Of a stretch of 64,000 nucleotides of DNA, positions 40,070-48,670 are shown piece after piece. A model generated the notes under the pieces. That model had not been told where the DNA came from and searched no databases. It saw only the letters and a list, made by a program, of their open reading frames with translations. This DNA comes from Longispora fulva. Its GTDB lineage: Bacteria; Actinomycetota; Actinomycetes; Mycobacteriales; Micromonosporaceae. The stretch is taken from the NCBI RefSeq assembly GCF_015751905.1, contig NZ_JADOUF010000001.1:5332001-5396000 (forward strand), given 5' to 3'. Both the position numbers and the translations under genes were made by a program. Within the stretch, counting starts at the first letter, position 1. The number at the start of each line of letters is the position of its first letter.

Positions 40070-40579
40070 TCAGCGCGCCAGGCCGGCCAGCTCCAACCGC
40101 CAGGCGTCCAGCGTCACGCCGGTGACCGGCGACCAGTCCAGCTCCGGCGTGCGGACGAAACCCATCTTCGTGTACAGCCGCCGCGCCGGCAGCGCCACCG
40201 ACTCGTCGCGGGTGCACAGCACCATGGCCGTGCAGCCCAACCCGACGGCCCGGTCCAGGCAGGCGCGAACCAGCGCCTCGCCCACCCCCCGGCCCTGGGC
40301 GGCGCGGTCCACGGCCAGCATCCGGAACTCGGCCTCGCCGGGGCGGGTCAGTTCGGCGTAGCGCTGGCCGTGCACGCAGAACGTGACAGCGCCGAGCACC
40401 GTGTCGTCGTCGTCCACCGCGACGAGCAGGTCCGCGCCGGCAGCGCGCCCGGCGGCGTCGGCGAGCGCCAGCTCGTACCCGCTGCCGTCGCCGGACACCT
40501 GCCCGCCGTGCACGTACGCCGCGACGGTGATCGCGCCGATCGCCGTCATGTCCGCGGGCCCAGCGAGCCGGACCCTCAT
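40070..40579 (-). CDS. GNAT-family acetyltransferase
   Basis: 169 residues, single GNAT domain with FRMLAVDRAAQGRGVGEALVRACLDRAV as the acetyl-CoA loop and RRLYTKMGFVRTPELDW at the end. Substrate unknown. Its ATG overlaps the TAA of the upstream biotinyl-protein gene by one base (TAATG), so they are coupled. Confidence 0.88.
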   Translation of the reverse strand: MRVRLAGPADMTAIGAITVAAYVHGGQVSGDGSGYELALADAAGRAAGADLLVAVDDDDTVLGAVTFCVHGQRYAELTRPGEAEFRMLAVDRAAQGRGVGEALVRACLDRAVGLGCTAMVLCTRDESVALPARRLYTKMGFVRTPELDWSPVTGVTLDAWRLELAGLAR

Positions 40580-40818
40580 TACTCGATGACCGCCAGCAGA
40601 TCGCCTTCCTGCACGACGTCACCCATCGACTTGGCGTCGTCGGGGTCGCCGCCGTTGACCGCGATCTTCGTGACGGTGCCGTCCTCCTCCGCGATCACCG
40701 GGATCTCCATCTTCATGGACTCCAGGATCATCAGGGTGTCGCCGTCCTCGACCGTGTCGCCCTCCTTGACAAGGACCCTCCACACGTTCGCGACCATCTC
40801 GGCACGGACCTCGGTCAT
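40579..40818 (-). CDS. Small biotinylated carrier protein (TB7.3-like)
   Basis: 79 residues consisting only of a biotinyl-lipoyl domain with the biotinylation motif ESMKMEIPV (Lys ~36). It resembles mycobacterial TB7.3 (Rv3221c), which also lies beside rshA-sigH, so the neighbourhood is conserved. As a free-standing BCCP-like protein it may serve an acyl-CoA carboxylase encoded elsewhere; its exact role is not known. Confidence 0.93.
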   Translation of the reverse strand: MTEVRAEMVANVWRVLVKEGDTVEDGDTLMILESMKMEIPVIAEEDGTVTKIAVNGGDPDDAKSMGDVVQEGDLLAVIE

Positions 40819-40916
40819 CGTCGAACCTCCTCATTGAGTGGGCTACCGCGCGTATCCAATCATGCGGAACGCCCCAGGGGTGGCGCACCCCACCCTGTTA
40901 CCGGTGGGAAACAACG

Positions 40917-40945
40917 AAAAGACCGGCCCATCAGGCCGGTCTTTT
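40917..40945. terminator. Bidirectional intrinsic terminator
   Basis: A perfect 12-bp stem AAAAGACCGGCC (40917-40928) / GGCCGGTCTTTT (40934-40945) with loop CATCA, giving U runs in both directions. On the minus strand it ends the bL37 transcript before the biotinyl-protein gene. Confidence 0.92.
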
Positions 40946-40981
40946 CTGCGTGGTGCTGTAGTCGTGCGGTGCGCCCAGTGA

Positions 40982-41056
40982 CTAGGCGTTGGGACGACGA
41001 CCGTGGTTGGCCTTGCTGTTCTTGCGGCTGCGCTTCTTGCGGGCCTTCTTACCCAT
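40982..41056 (-). CDS. 50S ribosomal protein bL37 (24 residues)
   Basis: A 24-codon gene for a very basic peptide starting MGKKARKKRSRKNSK and ending HGRRPNA. GGAGA lies 7 bp before the ATG at 41056. This matches my memory of bL37, a tiny actinobacterial large-subunit protein first seen in mycobacterial ribosome structures. It lies between the sigR-rsrA pair and the TB7.3-like gene and is followed by a strong terminator. Very easily missed because of its size. Confidence 0.88.
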   Translation of the reverse strand: MGKKARKKRSRKNSKANHGRRPNA

Positions 41057-41134
41057 GATCATCTCTCCCTGCGTGTACTGCACCGAATCCCTACGAGCTT
41101 AGAGCCCGTCCGGATTGATCACCGTCTCGGGTAC

Positions 41135-41416
41135 CTACGCGAGGTCGCGCAGCTCGGCCTCGAACGACGGCTCGGCGGCGATCTCCTCGATCCGCATCCG
41201 CAGCCGGTCGCGCAGCTCGGTCGGGGCGGACTCGCCGCCGCAGCACCGGGCCACCAGCGCCTTGACCTCCTGCTCGATGCCGAACTCCCGCAGGCACGGC
41301 GTGCACTCGTCGAGGTGGGTCTGGATCAGGCCACGGCGACCCTCGTCGCATTCCAGGTCGAGGTAGAGATAGACCTCGGCGAGCACCTCGCGGCAGTCGG
41401 CGGCGTCGTCGCTCAC
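41135..41416 (-). CDS. rsrA: Zinc-binding anti-sigma factor RsrA
   Basis: 93 residues. The ZAS zinc site is present: Cys8 and HLDECTPC (His34, Cys38, Cys41), the residues that sense thiol oxidation in RsrA/RshA. When oxidised it releases SigR, which then turns on thioredoxin and mycothiol genes. GTG start (41416) overlaps the sigR stop by 4 bp, so the pair is made in matched amounts. Confidence 0.96.
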   Translation of the reverse strand: MSDDAADCREVLAEVYLYLDLECDEGRRGLIQTHLDECTPCLREFGIEQEVKALVARCCGGESAPTELRDRLRMRIEEIAAEPSFEAELRDLA

Positions 41417-42027
41417 GACTGCACCTCCTGCCGGGCCTGCCCCTGACGCTCGGAACCGCCGAAGCCGCGCTCGGCGGCGTAGCTCTCGAGCAGACCGCGC
41501 AGGTTGCGCCGGCCGCGGTGCAGCCGGGACATCACGGTGCCGATCGGGGTACCCATGATGTCGGCGATCTCCTTGTACGAGAAGCCCTCGACATCCGCCA
41601 GATACACCGCGAGCCGGAACTCCTCCGGCAGCCGCTGGAGCGCGTCCTTGACGTCGGAGTCGGGCAGCCGCTCGAGCGCCTCGGTCTCGGCGGACTTCAG
41701 CCCGGAGGACGTGTGCGACTCGGCCTCGGCCAGCTGCCAGTCCGTGATCTCCTCGGTGGGCGCCTGGATGGGCTGCCGCTGCCGCTTGCGGTAGGAGTTG
41801 ATGTACGCGTTCGTCAGGATCCGGTACAGCCAGGCCTTGAGGTTCGTGCCCTGCTCGAACTGGTGGAAGGCGGCGAACGCCTTCATGAACGTCTCCTGGA
41901 CCAGGTCCTCGGCGTCCGCCGGGTTCCGGGTCATCCGCAGGGCGGCCGCGTAGAGCTGGTCGAGGAACGGCATCGCGTCCCGCTCGAACCGGGCCCTCTG
42001 CTCCCCGACGCCCTCGGCTACTGGCAC
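41413..42027 (-). CDS. sigR: ECF sigma factor SigR (SigH-type)
   Basis: 204 residues from the GTG at 42027 (a GGGGGA run lies upstream). Region 2: [27 protein letters not shown] and [18 protein letters not shown]; region 4: [42 protein letters not shown]. It controls the thiol-oxidative stress regulon with RsrA. The reading frame stays open to an ATG at 42246, and a GGAAT-N18-GTT promoter lies at 42249-42224 inside that extension. Transcripts from it could give a longer, induced isoform, as known for SigR' in Streptomyces; an in-frame GTG at 42216 would be nearly leaderless. Confidence 0.95.
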   Translation of the reverse strand: MPVAEGVGEQRARFERDAMPFLDQLYAAALRMTRNPADAEDLVQETFMKAFAAFHQFEQGTNLKAWLYRILTNAYINSYRKRQRQPIQAPTEEITDWQLAEAESHTSSGLKSAETEALERLPDSDVKDALQRLPEEFRLAVYLADVEGFSYKEIADIMGTPIGTVMSRLHRGRRNLRGLLESYAAERGFGGSERQGQARQEVQS

Positions 42028-42223
42028 TGTGCGATCCCCCCTGGTCCGCGTGGTGCGGCTCTGGAGAGAGGATACGGCCCGAACCTGGAAGACATCGCCT
42101 GAGGTTGCGGGCCACTCGGGTGCCGTCAGCAGCTGCTGCAAGTGCTCGCTGCCCTGCTCCCGCAGGATGGTCGCCACGTGCGTGCTCCCCTCCAGCCCTG
42201 CCGACCAGAGCTTCACAGGGGAG

Positions 42224-42249
42224 AACAGCGACAAAGCCACGGACATTCC
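42224..42249 (-). promoter_or_regulatory. SigR-type autoregulatory promoter
   Basis: On the minus strand GGAAT (42249-42245) and GTT (42226-42224) are separated by exactly 18 bp, the SigR/SigH consensus. Transcription would start near 42218 and run into sigR, forming a positive feedback loop. Confidence 0.82.
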
Positions 42250-42253
42250 CTCT

Positions 42254-42287
42254 CCTGGGGCCGGTGAGGTGAGTCACCGGCCCCAGG
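42254..42287 (-). terminator. Terminator of the whiB gene
   Basis: A perfect 14-bp stem CCTGGGGCCGGTGA / TCACCGGCCCCAGG with a 6-base loop, located after the whiB stop and 5 bp before the SigR -35 box. No U tract. Confidence 0.75.
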
Positions 42288-42330
42288 GAGGGTTGTGGAG
42301 GTTCCCCGCGAGGTGCCGGGTACGTCCTGT

Positions 42331-42681
42331 CTAACGACCGGCGTCCGCGTAGGTTGCGTCTCCGGCCGTGCGCCAGGCGACCAGCATCGCTCGCCTCTCG
42401 CGGGGCAGAGTTCCGCCCCAGACGCCGTTGATGTCACCGGACTCCAGCGCCCAGGCTAGACATGCGCCGGATACGACGCACGAGCCGCACAGCGCCATGG
42501 CTGCGTCGGCTTGATCCCGTTCTGTCGGAGCTGGGAAGAACATCTCGGGATCGACTGAGCGGCATCGTCCGTCGATGCGCCAGCCGGCATCCATCTCCCG
42601 CTGCTCGTGGGCCTGCAGAAGCCGCGGGTCGCGGCGTGCTGCGGCCACCTCGTGTGGGCGTGGCATACGCGCCCTTGTCAT
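42331..42681 (-). CDS. WhiB-family iron-sulfur transcription regulator
   Basis: 116 residues. The four Fe-S cysteines are in GRCRSVDPEMFFP, ALCGSCVVSGACLAWAL (C, CxxC, C) and the G[VI]WGG turn is NGVWGGTLPRERRAML. WhiB proteins bind sigma-A and respond to NO or redox. ATG at 42681 with GGGAGG upstream. The locus resembles the mycobacterial whiB1-sigH-aroA area, but this protein is longer than WhiB1 and I do not assign a subtype. Confidence 0.92.
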   Translation of the reverse strand: MTRARMPRPHEVAAARRDPRLLQAHEQREMDAGWRIDGRCRSVDPEMFFPAPTERDQADAAMALCGSCVVSGACLAWALESGDINGVWGGTLPRERRAMLVAWRTAGDATYADAGR

Positions 42682-42886
42682 TGACCACCTCCCCCGTGCT
42701 GCCGGCGGGTCACAACGCCGGCGCTGTGTTTTACCGCACAGAAAGCCGGCCCGACAAGGGGTTAGCCGTGGATTGTTCAACATGTGAAATCATAAATTTA
42801 CTCAATTCATGACAATGCGCTGGTGGACCCGGCGAATGTCGGCGGGGCTTTCCCCGCGGCGGCACTCGACCCGGCAGACTGGACCG

Positions 42887-44158
42887 GTGACCGAAACCTC
42901 CTGGACAGCACCCACCGCGACCGGACCGATCCACGGCACCGTCAGGCTGCCCGGTTCGAAGTCCATGACCGCCCGTGCCCTCGTCCTCGCGGCAGCGAGT
43001 GTCGACGCCTCCACGCTCCGCCGGCCGCTCAGCGCCCGGGACACCGACCTGATGGCCGCCGCCCTCCGGGGCCTCGGCGCGCAGGTCACCGTCGAGGACG
43101 AACTCTGGACGATCCGTCCGCGCCCCCCGCGCGGCCCGGCACACATCGACGTGGGCCTCGCCGGCACGATCATGCGTTTCCTCCCCCCGTTCGCGGCGCT
43201 GGCCGACGGGGACATCACGTTCGACGGCGACCCCTACGCGCGGCGCAGGCCGCTCAAGCCGCTCCTCGACGCGCTGCGCTCCCTCGGGGTCAAGGTCACC
43301 GGTGACGGGCTGCCGCTCACCGTGCACGGCACCGGCCGGGTCCGGGGCGGCGAGGTCACCATCGACGCGTCCCTGTCCAGCCAGTTCGTGTCCGGGCTGC
43401 TGCTCGCGGCCACCGACTTCGACGAGGGCGTCGTCGTGCGGCACGTCGGGCCGCCCGTGCCGTCCGCGCCGCACCTGAAGATGACGATCCAGATGCTGCG
43501 CGACGCCGGCGCCGGGGTCGACGACTCCGTGCCCAACGTGTGGCGGGTCGAGCCGGGCAAGCTCGCCGGTCGGGCCTGGAACATCGAACCGGACCTGTCC
43601 AACGCCGCGCCGTTCCTGGCCGCGGCGCTGGTCACCGGCGGCGAGGTCAAGGTGCTCGACTGGCCGCGGTCGACGACCCAGCCCGGCGACCAGCTCCGGA
43701 TCCTGCTCGGCCAGATGGGCGGCTCCTGGACGCTGGACACCGACGGCCTGACCTTCCGGGGTACCGGGAACCTGCGCGGGATCGACGCCGACCTGTCCCA
43801 GGTGGGCGAGCTGACCCCGGTGATCGCCGCGTTGTGCGCGCTGGCCGACTCGCCGTCGCACCTGCGCGGCATCGGCCACATCCGCAACCACGAGACCGAC
43901 CGGCTGGCCGCGCTGGCCCGCGAGCTGTCCAAGGTCGGCGCGCAGGTCGACGAGACCGAGGACGGGCTCGCGATCACCCCCGGCAAGCCCAGCGGCGCGG
44001 TCTTCGAGACCTACGACGACCACCGGCTCGCGCACGCCGCGGCGGTGATCGGCCTGCGGGTCGAGGGGATCGAGCTCACCGATGTCAGTTGCACGTCGAA
44101 GACGATGCCCGAGTTCCCGCAGCTGTGGACCGGGCTCCTGAAGGGCCAGAACTCCTGA
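42887..44158 (+). CDS. aroA: 3-phosphoshikimate 1-carboxyvinyltransferase (EPSP synthase)
   Basis: 423 residues; joins PEP to shikimate-3-phosphate in aromatic amino acid synthesis. Motifs are VRLPGSKSMTARALVLAA, the DVGLAGTIMRFLPP version of the glyphosate-site loop that is usual in Actinobacteria, DASLSSQFVSGLL and YDDHRLAHAAAVIGL. GTG at 42887 gives the family length; an in-frame extension to 42809 adds an unrelated Arg/Trp-rich stretch. Overlaps rsgA by 4 bp. The 200-bp divergent gap to whiB includes an AT-rich run (42779-42815) that is probably promoter. Confidence 0.97.
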   Translation: MTETSWTAPTATGPIHGTVRLPGSKSMTARALVLAAASVDASTLRRPLSARDTDLMAAALRGLGAQVTVEDELWTIRPRPPRGPAHIDVGLAGTIMRFLPPFAALADGDITFDGDPYARRRPLKPLLDALRSLGVKVTGDGLPLTVHGTGRVRGGEVTIDASLSSQFVSGLLLAATDFDEGVVVRHVGPPVPSAPHLKMTIQMLRDAGAGVDDSVPNVWRVEPGKLAGRAWNIEPDLSNAAPFLAAALVTGGEVKVLDWPRSTTQPGDQLRILLGQMGGSWTLDTDGLTFRGTGNLRGIDADLSQVGELTPVIAALCALADSPSHLRGIGHIRNHETDRLAALARELSKVGAQVDETEDGLAITPGKPSGAVFETYDDHRLAHAAAVIGLRVEGIELTDVSCTSKTMPEFPQLWTGLLKGQNS

Positions 44159-45159
44159 AGCAGTCGAAGGATTTTGACGAGGACGACGTCCGGGTCCGGC
44201 CAGGGAAGCGCTCCCGGCCCCGGACCCGGATCCGTCCCAAGCACACCGACGCGACGGCCGGGCTCGTGATCGCCGTCGACCGGGGCCGCTACACCTGCGT
44301 CACCGACGACGGCGAGCTCACCGCCATGCGGGCCCGCGAGCTGGGCCGCAAGTCCGTCGTCGTCGGCGACCGGGTGGGGCTGGTCGGCGACGTGACCGGC
44401 TCCGCCGGGTCGCTGGCCCGGATCGTCCGGATCGAGGAGCGGGTGTCCACGCTGATGCGGACGGCCGACGACGACGACCCGACCGAGCGCGTCGTCGTCG
44501 CCAACGCCGACCAGCTCGTCATCGTGGCGGCGCTGGCCGACCCGCAGCCCCGGACCGGGTTCATCGACCGGTGCCTGGTCGCGGCGTACCACACGGGGAT
44601 CACGCCGCTGCTGTGTCTCACGAAGGGCGACCTGGCCGGCCCGGAGGAGTTGCTCGACTACTACTCCGACCTGGACCTGGCCTGGCTCGTCATGCAGCCC
44701 GGCTCCTCGATCGACCCGCTGGTCGACGCCCTGGACGGCAAGCTGTCCGTGCTCGTCGGGCATTCAGGGGTCGGGAAGTCCACGCTGGTCAACCGGCTGG
44801 TGCCCGGTACCGACCGGGCCGTCGGGGTGGTCAGCGCCATCGGCAAGGGCCGGCACACGTCCACCAGTGCAGTGGCCCTGCCACTGGTCAGCGGCGACGG
44901 CTGGATCATCGACACGCCCGGGATCCGCTCGTTCGGCCTGGCGCACGTGTCGGCGCACAGCCTGCTGTACGGCTTCGACGACCTGGTCGACGGCACCTTG
45001 GACTGCCCGCCGAACTGCGAGCACGACGAGCACTCGCCGGACTGTGCGCTGACCGGCTGGGTCGCGGCGGGCAACGCCGACCCGCGCCGGCTCGCGTCCT
45101 ACCGGCGGCTGCTGGCGTCCCGCGCGGGCGAGGAACTGTCGGGGCCCGACCGGACCTGA
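44155..45159 (+). CDS. rsgA: Ribosome small-subunit GTPase RsgA, apparent CTG start
   Basis: 334 residues. Circularly permuted GTPase: LTKGD (G4), GHSGVGKSTLVNRL (G1), DTPGIRSF (G3), and C-terminal zinc site CPPNCEHDEHSPDC. It assists 30S maturation. Upstream of the conserved DFDEDDVRVRPGK segment the only in-frame near-start is CTG at 44155, which overlaps the aroA stop as CTGA, exactly like the ATGA/GTGA overlaps common in this window. The next in-frame GTG would remove ~35 conserved residues. Coupled to aroA. Confidence 0.93.
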   Translation: MKQSKDFDEDDVRVRPGKRSRPRTRIRPKHTDATAGLVIAVDRGRYTCVTDDGELTAMRARELGRKSVVVGDRVGLVGDVTGSAGSLARIVRIEERVSTLMRTADDDDPTERVVVANADQLVIVAALADPQPRTGFIDRCLVAAYHTGITPLLCLTKGDLAGPEELLDYYSDLDLAWLVMQPGSSIDPLVDALDGKLSVLVGHSGVGKSTLVNRLVPGTDRAVGVVSAIGKGRHTSTSAVALPLVSGDGWIIDTPGIRSFGLAHVSAHSLLYGFDDLVDGTLDCPPNCEHDEHSPDCALTGWVAAGNADPRRLASYRRLLASRAGEELSGPDRT

Positions 45160-45252
45160 GGCCCCGCGGAAGGGCCGGCGCTGCCGAAGGGAACGCCTCG
45201 CGGAGGTGCCGCCGCTGCCGGCCCAGGTGCGCGACATAGTCAGATAATGGGG

Positions 45253-46851
45253 TTAGTTTGTCATTGTATTTGGCAAATGAGGGCCCAGGTAGCCGACGTA
45301 AATGGTGCCCGTGGTGGCTGTCGCGTCGTGGAAGTGCAGGCGGGGGGCGATCGCCCCGGACGCGCCGATCCGGATGTGCGCGCCCATGAAGATCCGGCCG
45401 GCGGGGTGCACGGCCGTCGGCACCGGCAGCATCCGGTGATTGGCGAACTTGGCGGTGTTCACCACCGTGTCCGACTCCGCCGGCGCGACCTTGCGGGCCG
45501 TGATCGCCAGGCCGCCCGGTGGGGGCTGGCGGCACCAGGCGTAGAAGTTGTTGCTGAACTCGCCGGCCGCGCGGGCCCGGGCGTAGTCGGCGAGGGCGCG
45601 CAGGGCGTCCCAGGCGGACACCGCCCAGGTGGAGTACTCGTGCTGTTCCTCCAGCGCCAGGGTCCGCTGCCGGTCCCCGGTGAACACGACCCGGGGCAGT
45701 TCGCCCGTGTCGAGGCGGTCCAGGAGTTCGTCGAAGGACTTGGGCGGTTCCTCGATCGGCGGGCCGGCGTAGACGCGGTCGCCGTCGCCGGACTCCGTGA
45801 GCAGGCGTTCGAGGTAGCGGACCCGATCGACCAGGCGGCTGCGTTCGCGCTGCTCGGTCTCCAGTTCGCTGTTGGCGTCGAACAGGCGGCTGTCGAGCTC
45901 GTCGCGGCGGGAGCGGGCCTGGTCGCGTTCCCACTCGATCTCCTTGAGCAGGTGTTCGAGGTCCTCGTAGCGGCCGCGCAGCTGGGTGAGCTCCACCTCC
46001 GACTCGCCGCCGGAACGGGCGAAGCTCACCTTGGCCAGGGCCGCCGGCAGCGGGCGGGAGGCGGCCAGCCGGCGGGGCAGCAGGCCGATCAGTTGCCGGG
46101 CCCGAGCCGGGTCGGCCTCGATCCGCCGGCGGGGCAGCACGGGGTGCCGGGGCGCGTCGTCGGTGATCGCCGGGTCGGTCTCCTCCAGGTACGTCCGCAG
46201 GCAGCCCATCGCGAGCTGGTGACCGCAGCCGCCCATCCCGTGGTTGAACTCGGCGAGTGCCGGCGGGTCCAGGATGTACACGCTGGCCAGGCCCGCCAGG
46301 TCCTCGGTCACGCCCGTCACGTCCTGGCGCCAGTCGTCGAACGGCCGGTCCGGGTGCGGGGCGGCCACCACCACCGGCAGCCGGCGGTGCGGGGAGCAGA
46401 CGACGTCGAGGAGGTCCTCGACCCGGTCGGGGCGGATCAGCTCGGGGGTGGCCCGGAGCACCGCCTCGTCGTCGTACGCGTCGAACTCCTCCAGCAGCAG
46501 CCGGGCCAGCTTCGGCACGTGCGCCGGCTGCGGCTCACCGCCCGTGACCGGGACGTGCTCGATGTCGAGGGCGACCCAGCTGCGGGTCGTGGTCTCCGCC
46601 TGCACGGTCAGCGTGCTCAGCCAGGTGCCCTCGTGGTCGCGCTCGCGGAGCTGCCAGCCCCGGGTGCCGGTCGGGCGCACGTAGCGCATGTAGACGCTGG
46701 GGGCGAGGTTCTGCAGCTCGTTGTCGTACGCGGAGACGCTGTAGTGCTTGTCGCGGAGCCAGGTGCGCAGCTCCTGCTCGGCGCGTTCCCGCGCCTCGCG
46801 GAAGGCCAGGTCGATGTGGAAGGCGGTCCGGTAGGGCAAGCCTGCGTCCAC
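45253..46851 (-). CDS. Uncharacterised coiled-coil protein with conserved C-terminal domain
   Basis: 532 residues, no transmembrane segment. The N-terminal domain (~1-265) contains WVALDIEHVP and ASVYILDPPALAEFNHGMG, which I remember vaguely from other actinobacterial hypotheticals but cannot name. A charged coiled coil fills ~283-352. The C-terminal domain (~365-532) ends in HPAGRIFMGAHIRIG and TIYVGYLGPHLPNTMTN. The last nine codons, including the stop, are AT-rich, unlike the rest of the gene. GTG start with GGGAGG at 6 bp. A role in defence or DNA transactions is possible but not shown. Between rsgA (convergent) and hisN (divergent). Confidence 0.75.
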   Translation of the reverse strand: MDAGLPYRTAFHIDLAFREARERAEQELRTWLRDKHYSVSAYDNELQNLAPSVYMRYVRPTGTRGWQLRERDHEGTWLSTLTVQAETTTRSWVALDIEHVPVTGGEPQPAHVPKLARLLLEEFDAYDDEAVLRATPELIRPDRVEDLLDVVCSPHRRLPVVVAAPHPDRPFDDWRQDVTGVTEDLAGLASVYILDPPALAEFNHGMGGCGHQLAMGCLRTYLEETDPAITDDAPRHPVLPRRRIEADPARARQLIGLLPRRLAASRPLPAALAKVSFARSGGESEVELTQLRGRYEDLEHLLKEIEWERDQARSRRDELDSRLFDANSELETEQRERSRLVDRVRYLERLLTESGDGDRVYAGPPIEEPPKSFDELLDRLDTGELPRVVFTGDRQRTLALEEQHEYSTWAVSAWDALRALADYARARAAGEFSNNFYAWCRQPPPGGLAITARKVAPAESDTVVNTAKFANHRMLPVPTAVHPAGRIFMGAHIRIGASGAIAPRLHFHDATATTGTIYVGYLGPHLPNTMTN

Positions 46852-46937
46852 GCGAACCTCCCATCGACTCCCATCAAAGATACCGGTGGGTCCCGGCTCG
46901 GCAGATCCTCTGAACCGGCATCGGATAGGTTTTCGCC

Positions 46938-47732
46938 ATGACGAGCTACTCGGACGACCTCGGCCTGGCCCATCTCCTGGCGGACACCGCCGACGCCATC
47001 TCGATGTCCCGGTTCCGGGCGCTCGACCTGGTGGTGGACTCCAAGCCGGACCTGACCCCGGTCAGCGACGCCGACACCGCCGTCGAGAAGGCGCTGCGCG
47101 CGACGCTGGCCCGCAGCCGGCCCCGGGACGGGGTGCTGGGCGAGGAGTTCGGCACCACCGCGGCCAAGGCCGGGCCGGGCAACCGGCAGTGGGTGCTGGA
47201 CCCGATCGACGGCACGAAGAACTTCGTTCGAGGGGTACCGATCTGGGGCACCCTGATCGCCCTCCTCGAGGGCGGCGAGCCGGTCCTCGGTCTCGTGTCG
47301 GCCCCGGCGCTCGGCCGGCGCTGGTGGGGGGCGCGCGGGCACGGCGCGTTCGCCGGGAAGCACGCGGCGCAGGCCACCCGGATCCGGGTGTCGGCGGTCT
47401 CGAAGCTGTCGGACGCCTCGCTGAGCTACTCCTCGCTGGGCGGCTGGGAGGAGGCCGGCCGGCTCGACGGCATGCTGGACCTGATGCGCGGGGCGTGGCG
47501 GTCGCGGGCGTACGGCGACTTCTACGGGCACATGCTGGTCGCCGAGGGCGCGGTGGACGCGATGGTGGAGCCGGACCTGGCCCTGTGGGACATGGCGGCG
47601 CTGGTGCCGATCGTCACCGAGGCCGGCGGGACGTGCACGAACCGGGCCGGTGAGCCGCTGCGCGGGCCGGGCAGCGTGCTGATCAGCAACGGCCGGATCC
47701 ACGACGTGTTGTTGGACAAGCTCGGAGAGTGA
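46938..47732 (+). CDS. hisN: Histidinol-phosphatase (inositol-monophosphatase fold)
   Basis: 264 residues, Mg-dependent phosphatase of the IMP superfamily. Metal sites: GEEFG (Glu), WVLDPIDGTKNFVRGVPIWGT and LALWDMAALVPIVTEAGG. In Actinobacteria this subgroup is HisN, which makes histidinol from histidinol phosphate. The location beside aroA-rsgA matches the Streptomyces order. ATG at 46938. Confidence 0.92.
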   Translation: MTSYSDDLGLAHLLADTADAISMSRFRALDLVVDSKPDLTPVSDADTAVEKALRATLARSRPRDGVLGEEFGTTAAKAGPGNRQWVLDPIDGTKNFVRGVPIWGTLIALLEGGEPVLGLVSAPALGRRWWGARGHGAFAGKHAAQATRIRVSAVSKLSDASLSYSSLGGWEEAGRLDGMLDLMRGAWRSRAYGDFYGHMLVAEGAVDAMVEPDLALWDMAALVPIVTEAGGTCTNRAGEPLRGPGSVLISNGRIHDVLLDKLGE

Positions 47733-47783
47733 CTTGAGCCCGCCTGCTGAGGACCGGGCACCGGTCGGGACTAAGCTCGATCG

Positions 47784-48650
47784 GTGTCCTCCGGTTGGTT
47801 TTTCCTCGCAGCGATGGTCGTCGCGTACGGCGTGGCCAACCTCTTGCAGTCAATCGGGGTAAACAAGACAAAAGCGCGCAATAACATGCACCCGAAGCTG
47901 CTGGTCCGACTGTTCGGCCAGCGGGTGTACCTGCTGGGCCTGCTCTGCCAGATCGGCGGCTTCGTGCTCGCGTTCCTGGCCCGCAAGGACCTGCCGCTCT
48001 TCCTCGTCCAGGCGTGCATGACCGCCGGGCTCGGCGTCACCGCCGTGCTCGGCGTGCTCGTGCTCAAGTGGCGGCTGCCCCGCGCGGAGGTGGGGCTGCT
48101 GGCCCTGCTCGGCGCCGGGCTCGTCGGGCTCGTGTTCGCCGCGCACCCCGCGCCGTCCCGCCAGCTCGGCCTGCTCGGCATCGTGCTGCTCATCGTCGCC
48201 CTGATCGGCATCGCCACGGCCGGGGCGTTCGCGGCCAAGCTGCCGGGGGTGCGCGGCTCGATGACGCTCGGCTCGCTCGCCGGGCTGAACTTCGCGGCGG
48301 CGGCGATGGCCTCGCGCCCGCTGGCGAATGTGAACAACTTCGTCACGTTCGTGTCCGACCCGCTGCTGTACCTCTTGATCGTGCACTCGCTGTGCGGCTC
48401 CCTGCTCCTGGCCCTCGGCATGCAGCGCGGCTCGACCATGGCGGCGATCGCCGGCATGGACGCCGCCGCCGCCGTCCCCGCCGCCGTGCTCGGCCTGCTG
48501 TTCCTCGGCGACCAGATGGTCGCGGGCCGCGAATGGCTCGCCGGGCTGGGCTTCCTGGTCACGCTGGCGGCCGTGCTCGCCCTCACCAGGTACTCGGCTC
48601 CGCAGCAACTGCCCGCCCGGTCCGAGAAAGCCGTTGCGGAAGTGTCATAG
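47784..48650 (+). CDS. DMT-superfamily-like integral membrane protein
   Basis: 288 residues, about nine to ten hydrophobic segments arranged as two EamA-like halves, with short polar loops (NKTKARNNMHPK, RKDLP). Possible small-molecule exporter; no substrate motif. GTG start at 47784. It lies 20 bp upstream of the ABC exporter ATPase and may be transcribed with it. Confidence 0.82.
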   Translation: MSSGWFFLAAMVVAYGVANLLQSIGVNKTKARNNMHPKLLVRLFGQRVYLLGLLCQIGGFVLAFLARKDLPLFLVQACMTAGLGVTAVLGVLVLKWRLPRAEVGLLALLGAGLVGLVFAAHPAPSRQLGLLGIVLLIVALIGIATAGAFAAKLPGVRGSMTLGSLAGLNFAAAAMASRPLANVNNFVTFVSDPLLYLLIVHSLCGSLLLALGMQRGSTMAAIAGMDAAAAVPAAVLGLLFLGDQMVAGREWLAGLGFLVTLAAVLALTRYSAPQQLPARSEKAVAEVS

Positions 48651-48670
48651 CGTCGCGATACCGTGCGTGC

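Noticed and set aside
42230-42262. ATG at 42246 with an AGGAGAGGG ribosome-site-like run as the primary sigR start
   Set aside because: This ATG lies in the -35 box of a SigR-type promoter, and homologous SigR proteins align from near 42027. The extension is treated as a possible induced isoform, not the main protein.
45166-45232. GGGCCGG/CCGGCCC arms after rsgA as a terminator
   Set aside because: Only 7 bp with a very long loop and no T run.
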